From an uncultured Lachnospiraceae bacterium (GTDB lineage Bacteria; Bacillota; Clostridia; Lachnospirales; Lachnospiraceae): 10,483 nucleotides of DNA. The DNA is taken from assembly GCA_937901625.1 (NCBI GenBank), contig CALDIE010000236.1:1-10483 (forward strand), given 5' to 3'. The notes below the pieces were generated by a model, which ran no database searches, was not told the origin of the DNA, and saw only the letters and a list, made by a program, of their open reading frames with translations. Position numbers and translations under genes: made by a program. This document shows positions 1 to 6,631 of this stretch, one piece after another (the stretch's first letter is position 1; every line of letters begins with the position of its first letter).

Positions 1-390
1 ATCGTCGGTTGTTGCGTGCTGATTCTGTTTCCCAAACAGTTGATCACTCTCTTAAGAGACGATCCTGAGGTTGTCACGATCGGAGAAAGAGCGTTGGTAT
101 TACAGGCGCTTGCAACCTTATGCCTCCCTCCCTGTATGACGACGGAGATGCTGTTTCAAAGCACGGGGAGAAGACTTGGCGCATCGCTTATGTCGGCTTT
201 GCGAAGCGGTGTGTTGTTTATACCCTTTCTGGTAATCCTTGCGAAAGTACGCGGTCTGGCCGGCATACAGGAGGCGCAGCCCTGGGCTCTTGTTTTATCG
301 CTTCCGTTAACTGTTCCCTTTGCGCTGTATTTCTTTAAGAGGCTCCCGAAAGAAGATTCGGTATCAGAAAATTCGGTATCAGAGGATTGA
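1..390 (+). CDS. MATE-family multidrug/cation antiporter, C-terminal fragment
   Basis: This is the C-terminal part (about 129 codons) of an integral membrane MATE-family exporter; the 5' end lies outside the window and the frame is open from base 1. The frame shows the end of one hydrophobic segment, then a segment around PPCMTTEMLFQSTGRR, a basic turn (STGRRLGASLMSALRSG), a membrane segment FIPFLVILAKVRGLAGIQ, and a last segment WALVLSLPLTVPFALYFF. The fQ-x-x-G-(K/R)...S-x-x-R-x-G...iPfl-x-iL...Gl-x-Gi order is what I know from the second half of MATE proteins, which export drugs or metabolites using a Na+ or H+ gradient. The tail KEDSVSENSVSED is acidic, cytoplasmic in character and encoded by a 15-bp tandem duplication. 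GTG at 16 is in frame but internal, so it is not the start. Substrate cannot be told. No hairpin terminator is seen between its stop and the next gene. Confidence 0.82.
   Translation: MVGCCVLILFPKQLITLLRDDPEVVTIGERALVLQALATLCLPPCMTTEMLFQSTGRRLGASLMSALRSGVLFIPFLVILAKVRGLAGIQEAQPWALVLSLPLTVPFALYFFKRLPKEDSVSENSVSED
356..383 (+). repeat. 15-bp-period tandem duplication at the 3' end of the MATE gene
   Basis: The 13-mer ATTCGGTATCAGA occurs at 356-368 and again at 371-383, a 15-bp period (five codons). It encodes D/N-S-V-S-E twice in the extreme C-terminal tail of the MATE protein. Being in phase, it lengthens the tail without breaking the frame. Confidence 0.85.
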
Positions 391-420
391 ATTTTTGTGG
401 AATGTTTGTTTCTCATAGAG

Positions 421-426
421 TATAAT
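421..426 (+). promoter_or_regulatory. Probable -10 box of the DUF1508 gene promoter
   Basis: A perfect TATAAT lies 41 bp before the ATG at 467. At the ideal 17-bp spacing the -35 position (398-403) reads TGGAAT, which matches poorly, so either the promoter relies on another -35 or is activated. A weaker alternative is TTGTGG at 395-400 with a 20-bp spacer. Confidence 0.5.
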
Positions 427-466
427 ATTTCTGTAACATTTGTCCTTACACTTATGGAGGTAAGAT

Positions 467-880
467 ATGGGAAAATTTGTGATCAGTGAAGCAAAAACAG
501 GGGTAAAGTTTGATCTGAAGGCAAACAACGGTGAAGTGATCGCCAGCTCTCAGGTCTACAAGAATGAAGCAAGCTGCAAAAAGGGGATTGCCAGTGTGAT
601 CAAAAACGCGGATTCTCAGATCGAAGATCAGACGGCAAAAGAGGTAGTTGCCTTGAAGAATCCGAAGTATGAAGTATATCAGGATAAGAAAGGTGAGTAT
701 CGTTTCCGCTTAAAAGCCGCCAACGGACAGATCATCGCTACAGGTGAAGGTTACAAGGCTTTGAAGAGCTGCTTAAACGGTATTGCCAGCATTCAGAAAA
801 ATGCGCCGGAAGCACCGATCGTTAAGGCGAAAAAGGAAGCAGCGGAGAAATCCGCAAAGAAGCCGGCAGCAAAGAAATAA
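467..880 (+). CDS. YegP-like DUF1508 (UPF0339) protein with Lys/Ala-rich tail
   Basis: This small soluble 137-residue protein is built of two DUF1508 repeats. Repeat 1 covers about residues 2-50 (GKFVIS...FDLKANNGEVIASSQVY...CKKGIASVIKNA) and repeat 2 about 65-115 (PKYEVYQD...RFRLKAANGQIIATGEGY...CLNGIASIQKNAP). Both carry the family core F-x-L-x-A-x-N-G-(E/Q)-x-I-A followed by C-x-x-G-I-x-S. The usual two-repeat YegP is about 110 residues; this one ends with an extra Lys/Ala/Glu tail (about 117-137) that resembles histone-H1-like basic tails and could bind nucleic acid, which is inference. The function of DUF1508 proteins is not established. The start is the ATG at 467 with GGAGG at 456-460, six bases upstream. 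It is monocistronic: a -10 box precedes it and a terminator at 915-952 follows. Confidence 0.88.
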   Translation: MGKFVISEAKTGVKFDLKANNGEVIASSQVYKNEASCKKGIASVIKNADSQIEDQTAKEVVALKNPKYEVYQDKKGEYRFRLKAANGQIIATGEGYKALKSCLNGIASIQKNAPEAPIVKAKKEAAEKSAKKPAAKK

Positions 881-914
881 GATGACCGCAGTATTGTTTT
901 ACTAAATGAATCTC

Positions 915-952
915 AACCTGCAATCCGCTGTATGAGGGACTGCAGGTTTTTT
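915..952 (+). terminator. Rho-independent terminator after the DUF1508 gene
   Basis: AACCTGCA (915-922) pairs with TGCAGGTT (941-948). TCC (924-926) and GGA (937-939) extend the stem past one mismatch. The stem runs into six Ts (947-952). It lies 35 bp beyond the stop at 880. Confidence 0.88.
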
Positions 953-996
953 ATGTGCGTTTCGCGACAGAAAGATGGAAACCCGCGACAGGAATA

Positions 997-1025
997 TTGA
1001 TATAAAAAATAGAAAATGATAAAAT
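997..1025 (+). promoter_or_regulatory. SigA-type promoter of the NatA-like ABC exporter operon
   Basis: TTGATA (997-1002) and TAAAAT (1020-1025) are separated by exactly 17 bp, each one mismatch from consensus. A start near 1032 would give a leader of about 75 nt before the ATG at 1107. Confidence 0.72.
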
Positions 1026-1094
1026 TAGCAACGTGTGTGAAATACACTGTTAAGTGCTTGGAAGAAAATGGATCCAAGCCGATCAAAAGTATCA

Positions 1095-1102
1095 GGGGAG
1101 GG
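1095..1102 (+). promoter_or_regulatory. Ribosome binding site that fixes the start at 1107
   Basis: GGGGAGGG ends four bases before the ATG at 1107. The in-frame upstream ATG at 1068 has no comparable site and would add 13 residues not expected before the usual N-terminal beta-strand of ABC ATPases. Confidence 0.8.
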
Positions 1103-1106
1103 AAAT

Positions 1107-2090
1107 ATGAGTTTGATCGTAAAAAATCTGTATAAAAAATACGGAGAAAAAGTTGTTGTGGATAACATCGGTTTTACCATGGAGAATCCGGGCGTTTATG
1201 CTTTGCTGGGAACCAACGGGGCAGGTAAGACCACTTCGATCCGTATGATGCTCGGAATGCTTGAAAAGGATGGGGGCGAGGCACTCTGGAATGATAAGCC
1301 GCTTACATTTGATACCTGTAATATCGGTTATCTTGCAGAGGAAAGAGGGTTATATCCGAAATATCCTTTGATCGATCAGATTCGTTATTTCGGTGAGTTA
1401 AGAGGTTGTGATCGAAAGACAGTGGATAAAAGGATCAAATATTGGGCTGAACGCTTAAATGTAGAGGAATATCTGTATCCTGAGAAAGCGGCGGAATTGT
1501 TATTGGAACAAAACGGTGGAGTGGCAGGTAAAAAAAGCAGTAAGAAAGTAAAACTGCAAAGCCCCGATCAGTTGTCGAAAGGTAATCAGCAAAAGATCCA
1601 GTTTTTGATCGCCATGATCTCGGATCCGGAATTAATGGTCTTGGATGAGCCTTTTTCCGGTCTTGATCCCGTCAATACGGATATTTTAAAAGATGTCGTT
1701 CGCGAGCAGATCGCGGCGGGAAAATATATCATTATGTCCAGCCATCAGATGGAAGTTGTGGAAGAGTTCTGTACGGATATAACAATCTTACACAGGTCCA
1801 AAGCCGTAGTGTCCGGTAATTTAAATGAGATCAAAAAATCCTACGGAAGAGAAAAACTAAGGATCAAGACAGAACAGGATATCAAACCTTATCTTGAAAA
1901 TACAGATATAAAGATATTGTCCGAAAAGGAATTTGAATATGACCTTCGCGTTAAGGGGGACGCGGAAGCAAACGCGCTGTTAAAGACACTGACGGGAAAT
2001 GACATAAACATCATCGCGTTTGAATTAAAAGAGTTATCCCTTCACGAGATTTTTGTAAGAGAAGTCGGGGAGGACAGAGATGAAGAATAA
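1107..2090 (+). CDS. NatA-like ABC transporter ATP-binding protein
   Basis: This 327-residue cytoplasmic ATPase powers the exporter formed with the next two genes. Visible motifs are Walker A GTNGAGKT (35-42), a Q-loop region of the NatA type with AEERGLYP (77-84), the ABC signature LSKGNQQK (156-163), Walker B LMVLDEP (176-182), the D-loop SGLD (184-187) and the switch histidine H213. The signature and the EERGLYP segment are typical of the COG4152/NatA branch. Residues from about 240 form the accessory C-terminal domain (DUF4162-like). Oddly, about 20 extra residues sit just before the signature (roughly 131-153), including a GKKSSKKVK stretch; NatA relatives as I recall them are shorter here. 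The gene overlaps the following permease by 11 bp, which points to translational coupling. NatAB of Bacillus exports Na+, but members of this branch also export peptides or drugs, so the substrate is open. Confidence 0.93.
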   Translation: MSLIVKNLYKKYGEKVVVDNIGFTMENPGVYALLGTNGAGKTTSIRMMLGMLEKDGGEALWNDKPLTFDTCNIGYLAEERGLYPKYPLIDQIRYFGELRGCDRKTVDKRIKYWAERLNVEEYLYPEKAAELLLEQNGGVAGKKSSKKVKLQSPDQLSKGNQQKIQFLIAMISDPELMVLDEPFSGLDPVNTDILKDVVREQIAAGKYIIMSSHQMEVVEEFCTDITILHRSKAVVSGNLNEIKKSYGREKLRIKTEQDIKPYLENTDIKILSEKEFEYDLRVKGDAEANALLKTLTGNDINIIAFELKELSLHEIFVREVGEDRDEE

Positions 2091-3441
2091 TACCGGGGAA
2101 AATATTTACAGCCTCAAAGGAGGAATGAAAGTCTTTGTCTTTACGCTTCAACAGACCTTTAAGAATAAGGGATATATCACAAGCCTTATCATCTTTGTGA
2201 TCATGTTCGCTCTGATGGGACCGATCCAGTGTCTATCGCAAAACGCCGGTGCCAACGCGGCAAAAGCCACAATGGAAATCCACCCGGATGAGTTTGTCAC
2301 CGAAAGCCTTACGGTATTAAAAAAAACAACTGTGACAATGGAAGAAAGTGATTTTGAAGAACTTGTGTCAATGAATGATGGAGCCGGGATCCGTAAAGAG
2401 AATATCAGGGTTTTATCCGGCATGGAAGCAACGGCAGAAGACCTTACGAAAGAGCTGGAGGATACATCGATCCTTTTGATCGTGACCCTTTCAAATGAAG
2501 GATATGTTCTGGATAGTGTTGTCAGTGATACGACACAGATAAGGATAAAGGAATTAAGCGATATAGCAAAATATTGTGAAGATGTATTTGACAACAAGCG
2601 AATGGAAAGCGCGGATCTCTCCGATGCCGACTTACAAAAAATATTTCGCGGTGTTGATTTTGACGATGTTATGACACAAAAGGATTATTTCGAAGAAGCC
2701 ACAAAAGAGTTGGATACTATGGATTTCTTGGAATCTTCCCTGGCTTTTGCCATTATTGTATTGATCGCATCATCCCTGTCAACGTCTTATATCATCACTT
2801 CCGTTACGGAGGAAAAACAGTCCAAACTGGCAGAGAGTCTTATGGTGAGTGTACGTCCGATGGCCTTACTGGTCGGAAAGATCATGGCAATGCTGTGCTA
2901 CATACTGGCGGTCATGCTCTTATCTCTGTTATCTTCAGGCATTTCGAATTATGTAATGAGGAATGTGCTGGGGTTTGATTACGTTGTATCAAGCGGAATG
3001 GATTTCACTTTCATTTTATCATGGGATCCTAAGGCGCTGTTTATTCTTATGTTTTCAATTGTATTAAACTTTATGTTCTTTTCCTTCTTAAGCGGTATTT
3101 TCGGAAGCGCATGCAGCAAGCAGGAAGATCTTCAGATCGCTACAAGCAGTGTTATGTCTATTAGTTTGATAGCTTATTTGGGGGCAATGTTTATATCCAT
3201 GGCCGATATAACGACCGTAAATGCGATCGCATCCATCATACCGCCGTTTTCCTTTATCATCGCGCCCGTAGCTTATCTTGCGGATCGGATTTCTCTTGCG
3301 GTATTTTCGGTCAGCCTTTTGATACAGATCGCTATGGTCATAATTATTGTGATGTTGAGTGCGAAGATTTATCGGAAACTGTTATTAAACGATTCGATCA
3401 AGCCTCGTTTTAAAGAGATCTTACAGATGATTAAGCGATAG
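2080..3441 (+). CDS. ABC-2 type permease, NatB-like (first subunit)
   Basis: This 453-residue integral membrane protein is the first of two permease subunits. It has one N-terminal membrane segment (about 33-50), then a large hydrophilic, probably extracytoplasmic domain (about 51-217), then a block of about six segments (around 220-242, 267-286, 319-343, 353-374, 383-402 and 406-428). Between the second and third segments lies SVTEEKQSKLAESLMVSVRP...GKIMA (241-270), the cytoplasmic coupling-helix motif E-K-x-S-K-L-x-E-x-L-x-x-S-V-x-P-x-x-x-x-x-G-K known in NatB/ABC-2 permeases. No signal peptide or lipobox is seen. The start is the ATG at 2080, preceded by GGGGAGG (2067-2073) inside the ATPase gene. 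A second in-frame ATG at 2125 has AAAGGAGG only one base upstream, too close to work well. The substrate is unknown. Confidence 0.9.
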   Translation: MKNNTGENIYSLKGGMKVFVFTLQQTFKNKGYITSLIIFVIMFALMGPIQCLSQNAGANAAKATMEIHPDEFVTESLTVLKKTTVTMEESDFEELVSMNDGAGIRKENIRVLSGMEATAEDLTKELEDTSILLIVTLSNEGYVLDSVVSDTTQIRIKELSDIAKYCEDVFDNKRMESADLSDADLQKIFRGVDFDDVMTQKDYFEEATKELDTMDFLESSLAFAIIVLIASSLSTSYIITSVTEEKQSKLAESLMVSVRPMALLVGKIMAMLCYILAVMLLSLLSSGISNYVMRNVLGFDYVVSSGMDFTFILSWDPKALFILMFSIVLNFMFFSFLSGIFGSACSKQEDLQIATSSVMSISLIAYLGAMFISMADITTVNAIASIIPPFSFIIAPVAYLADRISLAVFSVSLLIQIAMVIIIVMLSAKIYRKLLLNDSIKPRFKEILQMIKR

Positions 3442-3457
3442 AGGAGAGTGAAAGGCT

Positions 3458-4819
3458 ATGTTTCATAATATGAGTAAGGTATTTCGTTTTACCTTCTTCA
3501 ATTATATAAAACAAAAATCTTATAAAACGGCAACAGTGATCTTTGCTGTGTTGTTATTTGCGGTACCGGTTGCCGTATTTTTGATCATCGGTTCCATTCA
3601 AAAGGATGAAGATGAAACCGAAAGAGAGTACCGTACGGAAAAAGTATATGTGATCAACCACGAAGTGGAGGATGTTAATTACAATCTGATGAACATGAAC
3701 GGTATGTACGGTGATCATGCTTTGCTGTACGTTAACGCGGCTTCCGTCGAAGGGGCACTGGAGGAAATAGAAGAAAACGGAGAAGATGTAAGTCTTGTAA
3801 TGGAGATCTACGAATCGAATGATCGTATGTATGGGCGGATCATACTTCCGGATGAATCTTCAATATCCGAAGACGAAGCGGATCATTTTGATGATTATCT
3901 GGATGGAAGCGGATATCTCTTTTCTGTATTGGCAAGCGGTACGTCAGTGGATGATATGACCAAGGTGAGCGCGCCAGTTTCCTCCGATCAGTATTCCGTA
4001 AGCGGATATGAAAAAGGCACGGATCTGTTTAGCGATCAGGACGCCTTAAACGAACAGAACAACGAAGAAATACTTCCGGTCTTTCAGATGTTTCTGATCT
4101 TGCTCTCCTCTCTTATAATCTATATGATCATCATTTTTTACGGACAGGGTATCATGCAGAGTATCGTTTTAGAGAAAAGCTCCAAATTGATGGATACCAT
4201 GTTGATTTCAGTAACACCGGAGGCGATGATCGCAGGCAAGTTCCTGGGTGTATTAAGCGCAGGAATACTGCAATTGTTTCTTTGGATCATTTCTCTTGTG
4301 GCAGGTGTCATCGGAGGCGTGAAGCTTGAAGAGATTTTTTTTGGCGGACGATCGATCGCGATCATAGAGTTTGTAAAGAGTTTTAAAGCTCTCCACCTGT
4401 TTAGCGTAAGCGGCGTCATTTTGGGGATCGTTACGATGGTTCTCGGAATTGTCATGTATACAGCAATGGCGGCATTTTGCGGCGCCATATCGGAAAACCG
4501 TGAAACAGTGGCAAGCAACCAGGGAATATTCATGATGGTCGTCCTGATCAGTTTTTATCTGGTTATGTTTTGCGGGATCAATTCGGAGTCCGCTCCGTTA
4601 TGGCTTTATATCGTACCCTTTACGGCTGCGATGATACTTCCGAGCGGTGCCGTAACGGGATTGGTCACTCCGTTGATCGGCTGTATCAGTTTTGTTTTGC
4701 TGTTGGTATTTACCGCAGCGATTACGATCATGGCAGGAAGGATCTACAAGATCATGGCTTTGTATAAAGGAAATAAGATAAATGTTTTCAAGGCCGTGAA
4801 AATGCTGTTTAAAAAATAG
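3458..4819 (+). CDS. ABC-2 type permease, NatB-like (second subunit)
   Basis: This is the second permease subunit, also 453 residues and with the same plan as its neighbour. It has a membrane segment at about 24-46, a large acidic extracytoplasmic domain (about 47-206), then about six segments (207-229, 259-286, 314-340, 355-374, 382-400 and 403-426). The coupling motif is VLEKSSKLMDTMLISVTPEAMIAGKFLG (within 237-264), aligned in sequence and position with that of the first permease. The two are clearly related but divergent, so a heterodimer driven by the upstream ATPase is the likely assembly (inference). The gap to the previous stop is 16 bp. GAGGAG (3441-3446) is 11 bases from the ATG and AAAGG (3451-3455) is two bases from it. 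An alternative ATG at 3470 would remove four residues. No terminator follows; the efp promoter begins two bases after the stop. Confidence 0.9.
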   Translation: MFHNMSKVFRFTFFNYIKQKSYKTATVIFAVLLFAVPVAVFLIIGSIQKDEDETEREYRTEKVYVINHEVEDVNYNLMNMNGMYGDHALLYVNAASVEGALEEIEENGEDVSLVMEIYESNDRMYGRIILPDESSISEDEADHFDDYLDGSGYLFSVLASGTSVDDMTKVSAPVSSDQYSVSGYEKGTDLFSDQDALNEQNNEEILPVFQMFLILLSSLIIYMIIIFYGQGIMQSIVLEKSSKLMDTMLISVTPEAMIAGKFLGVLSAGILQLFLWIISLVAGVIGGVKLEEIFFGGRSIAIIEFVKSFKALHLFSVSGVILGIVTMVLGIVMYTAMAAFCGAISENRETVASNQGIFMMVVLISFYLVMFCGINSESAPLWLYIVPFTAAMILPSGAVTGLVTPLIGCISFVLLLVFTAAITIMAGRIYKIMALYKGNKINVFKAVKMLFKK

Positions 4820-4821
4820 TG

Positions 4822-4850
4822 TTGAAAAATTAAATCACTTAGTATAAAAT
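4822..4850 (+). promoter_or_regulatory. Promoter of efp
   Basis: TTGAAA (4822-4827) and TAAAAT (4845-4850) are 17 bp apart, each one mismatch from consensus. TATAAA at 4843-4848 is an alternative -10 with a 15-bp spacer. The -35 starts immediately after the permease stop codon, so efp can be transcribed both on its own and by read-through. Confidence 0.68.
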
Positions 4851-4880
4851 TAACGAGTATTATTTTTTGCATTGAAAATT

Positions 4881-4889
4881 GAGGAGGAT
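4881..4889 (+). promoter_or_regulatory. Ribosome binding site that fixes the efp start at 4897
   Basis: GAGGAGGAT lies seven bases before the ATG at 4897. An in-frame TTG at 4879 overlaps this site and would be an artefactual start. Confidence 0.85.
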
Positions 4890-4896
4890 TTATACG

Positions 4897-5454
4897 ATGG
4901 TTTCTGCAGGTGATTTCAGAAATGGCATTACGATCGAGATTGAAGGAAATGTATTTCAGATCGTGGAGTTTCAGCACGTAAAGCCGGGAAAGGGAGCAGC
5001 GTTTGTAAGAACAAAGCTTAAGAATATCAAGTCCGGTGGCGTGGTTGAGCGTACGTTCCGACCCACAGAGAAGTTCCCGCAGGCTCGTATTGATAGGAAA
5101 GATATGCAGTATCTGTACGCTGACGGCGATCTGTTCAATTTTATGGATACAGAGACATATGATCAGGTTGCTTTAAACAGTGATACAATCGGTGATGCTC
5201 TTAAGTTTGTTAAAGAGAACGAGATGGTTAAGGTTTGCTCCCATAACGGAAGCGTATTCGCGATCGAGCCTCCTTTGTTTGTAGAACTTGAGATTACCGA
5301 GACAGAACCCGGCTTTAAGGGGGATACTGCTACAGGCGCTTCCAAGCCTGCGATTGTTGAGACGGGTGCTCAGGTTATGGTACCTTTGTTCGTTAACCAG
5401 GGTGACAAGATCAAGATCGATACCAGAACAGGTGAATACTTAAGCCGTGTTTAA
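4897..5454 (+). CDS. efp: Elongation factor P
   Basis: EF-P is a 185-residue cytoplasmic translation factor that binds between the ribosomal P and E sites and relieves stalling at consecutive prolines. Three beta domains are expected and the length is typical: an N-terminal KOW-like domain (about 1-63), a first OB fold (about 67-125) and a C-terminal OB fold (about 130-185). The loop HVKPGKGAAFVR places lysine at position 32, the residue equivalent to the modified lysine of Bacillus (K32) and E. coli (K34). The C-terminal family signature K-P-A-x(4)-G-x(2)-V-x-V-P-x(2)-V-x(2)-G is complete at 150-169. The gene has its own promoter and terminator. No modification enzyme (EpmA/EpmB-like, or YmfI-like) is in the window, so how or whether K32 is modified cannot be told. 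Recognition is very secure. Confidence 0.98.
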   Translation: MVSAGDFRNGITIEIEGNVFQIVEFQHVKPGKGAAFVRTKLKNIKSGGVVERTFRPTEKFPQARIDRKDMQYLYADGDLFNFMDTETYDQVALNSDTIGDALKFVKENEMVKVCSHNGSVFAIEPPLFVELEITETEPGFKGDTATGASKPAIVETGAQVMVPLFVNQGDKIKIDTRTGEYLSRV

Positions 5455-5514
5455 TATCGCTGCAGATCTGTTTATGAAGACGAACATCCCATAAAAGAGT
5501 GATCGGATTTCTTG

Positions 5515-5546
5515 AAAGGCAATGACAATATGTCATTGCCTTTTTT
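5515..5546 (+). terminator. Strong rho-independent terminator after efp
   Basis: AAAGGCAATGACA (5515-5527) and TGTCATTGCCTTT (5531-5543) are perfect inverted repeats of 13 bp around a 3-nt loop, running into six Ts (5541-5546). It ends the efp transcript about 60 bp beyond the stop. Confidence 0.95.
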
Positions 5547-5593
5547 GCGTAGTGTAAAAAAAGGATCAGGATCATTTAGGAGGAATTATAAAA

Positions 5594-6553
5594 ATGGAAT
5601 TTGAAATATTTACAGAAAAAGTGATAGCAGCAATGAAGGAGTATGCCGATGGAAGGGGAGAAGTCAGACTTAACAAAGTAATGAAGAATAACAGTGTGGA
5701 GCTTACCGGAATCTGTATTTTCCGGGAGGGAGCCAATATCACACCGACCGTATATATAGATGATTATTTCAAAAGATACAACAGAGGTGAAGACTTTGAC
5801 GATCTTATGAATGAAGTGATCGATATCTATGAAAAGCATAAAGATACAGAATCCTTTGATCTCAGTTTCTTTAAAAGTTTCGATACAGTAAAGGATCGTC
5901 TTGTATACAAACTGATCTGTATTGAAAAAAATGAAACTCTGTTAAAAGAAATCCCCTATGTGCCGTATCTGGACATGGCGGTGGTGTTTTACTATATGCT
6001 GCCGGAAGACAGTCTCTTTAACGCATCGATACTGGTATATAACAATCATATAAAGAGCTGGGGCGTAGGTGTGGAAGAGGTAAAGGAAGCGGCTTTTAGA
6101 AACACTCCCTGTCTGTTAAATCCGAGGTTGAGCAATATGGAAACAATTCTTATGGAAGTTTCGAACAAATGGAAGGAAGAGGCGGCAACATTGGGACGCT
6201 GCGATGAATGGGAGGAGAAACTTGAGCACAGTCTGGATGAATGCACGGGAGAACATATCGGAGAGGTACCTATGTTTGTCCTTACGAATGAGAGAAAGTT
6301 TAACGGAGCTGCATGCATCCTGTATAGAGGAATCTTAAAACAGTTTTCCGATCGTTTAAATCAGAGCTTCTTTATCCTTCCGTCTTCCGTACATGAAGTG
6401 ATCCTTGTACCCGAAAGCGAAGTGCCCAATCCGACGCAATTAAGTGTCATGGTAAGGGATATTAACAGCACCCAGGTGGCAGCGGATGAAGTATTATCCG
6501 ATTCGGTTTACTTCTATGATTATTCAAAAGAGGAGTTAAAGATCTATGCTTAA
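5594..6553 (+). CDS. DUF5688 family protein of unknown function
   Basis: This 319-residue soluble protein has no signal peptide or membrane segment and is moderately acidic. I recognise it as DUF5688 from the run of features IPYVPYLDMAVVFYY (120-134), VPMFVLTNERKFNGAACILY (225-244) and ILPSSVHEVILVPESE (261-276), which are the conserved core in Lachnospiraceae homologues as I recall them. No catalytic motif can be named and no function is established. The start is the ATG at 5594 with AGGAGG (5578-5583) ten bases upstream. No convincing promoter is visible between the efp terminator and this gene, and there is no hairpin with a T-tract after it. The neighbours (efp to the left, an unrelated regulated transporter to the right) give no clear functional hint, so it looks like an orphan gene. 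Confidence 0.83.
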   Translation: MEFEIFTEKVIAAMKEYADGRGEVRLNKVMKNNSVELTGICIFREGANITPTVYIDDYFKRYNRGEDFDDLMNEVIDIYEKHKDTESFDLSFFKSFDTVKDRLVYKLICIEKNETLLKEIPYVPYLDMAVVFYYMLPEDSLFNASILVYNNHIKSWGVGVEEVKEAAFRNTPCLLNPRLSNMETILMEVSNKWKEEAATLGRCDEWEEKLEHSLDECTGEHIGEVPMFVLTNERKFNGAACILYRGILKQFSDRLNQSFFILPSSVHEVILVPESEVPNPTQLSVMVRDINSTQVAADEVLSDSVYFYDYSKEELKIYA

Positions 6554-6594
6554 GAAGTAAAATCCTTTGCGGAAAAGATGCAGTACAAAGAATC

Positions 6595-6631
6595 ATCTCC
6601 TGTCCGATACCGGAAATATCGAACGGGAGAT
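6595..6631 (+). other. Imperfect 15-bp inverted repeat without T-tract
   Basis: ATCTCCTGTCCGATA (6595-6609) and TATCGAACGGGAGAT (6617-6631) pair at 14 of 15 positions if one G-U is allowed, with a single C-A mismatch and a 7-nt loop. CAAAGAA (6586-6592) and TTCTTTG (6648-6654) can close a larger outer stem around it. CCCTG (6636-6640) and CAGGG (6657-6661) offer a competing pair. No run of Ts follows, so it is not a standard terminator. It could be an RNA processing or stability element, a small RNA part or a protein site. Confidence 0.5.

Noticed and set aside
1033..1048. GTGT...ACAC imperfect dyad in the leader of the NatA-like operon.
   Set aside because: Only four pairs with poor symmetry; no regulator gene is nearby, so it is not distinguishable from chance.
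1068..1106. Longer N-terminus for the NatA-like ATPase from the ATG at 1068.
   Set aside because: No ribosome binding site precedes it, whereas GGGGAGGG directly precedes the ATG at 1107, and the 13 extra residues do not fit the family.
2148..2597. Long minus-strand open frames antisense to the first permease and elsewhere (also 4138-4533, 6803-7147, 7514-7825).
   Set aside because: They lie wholly opposite well-supported genes, lack ribosome binding sites and show no recognisable domain.
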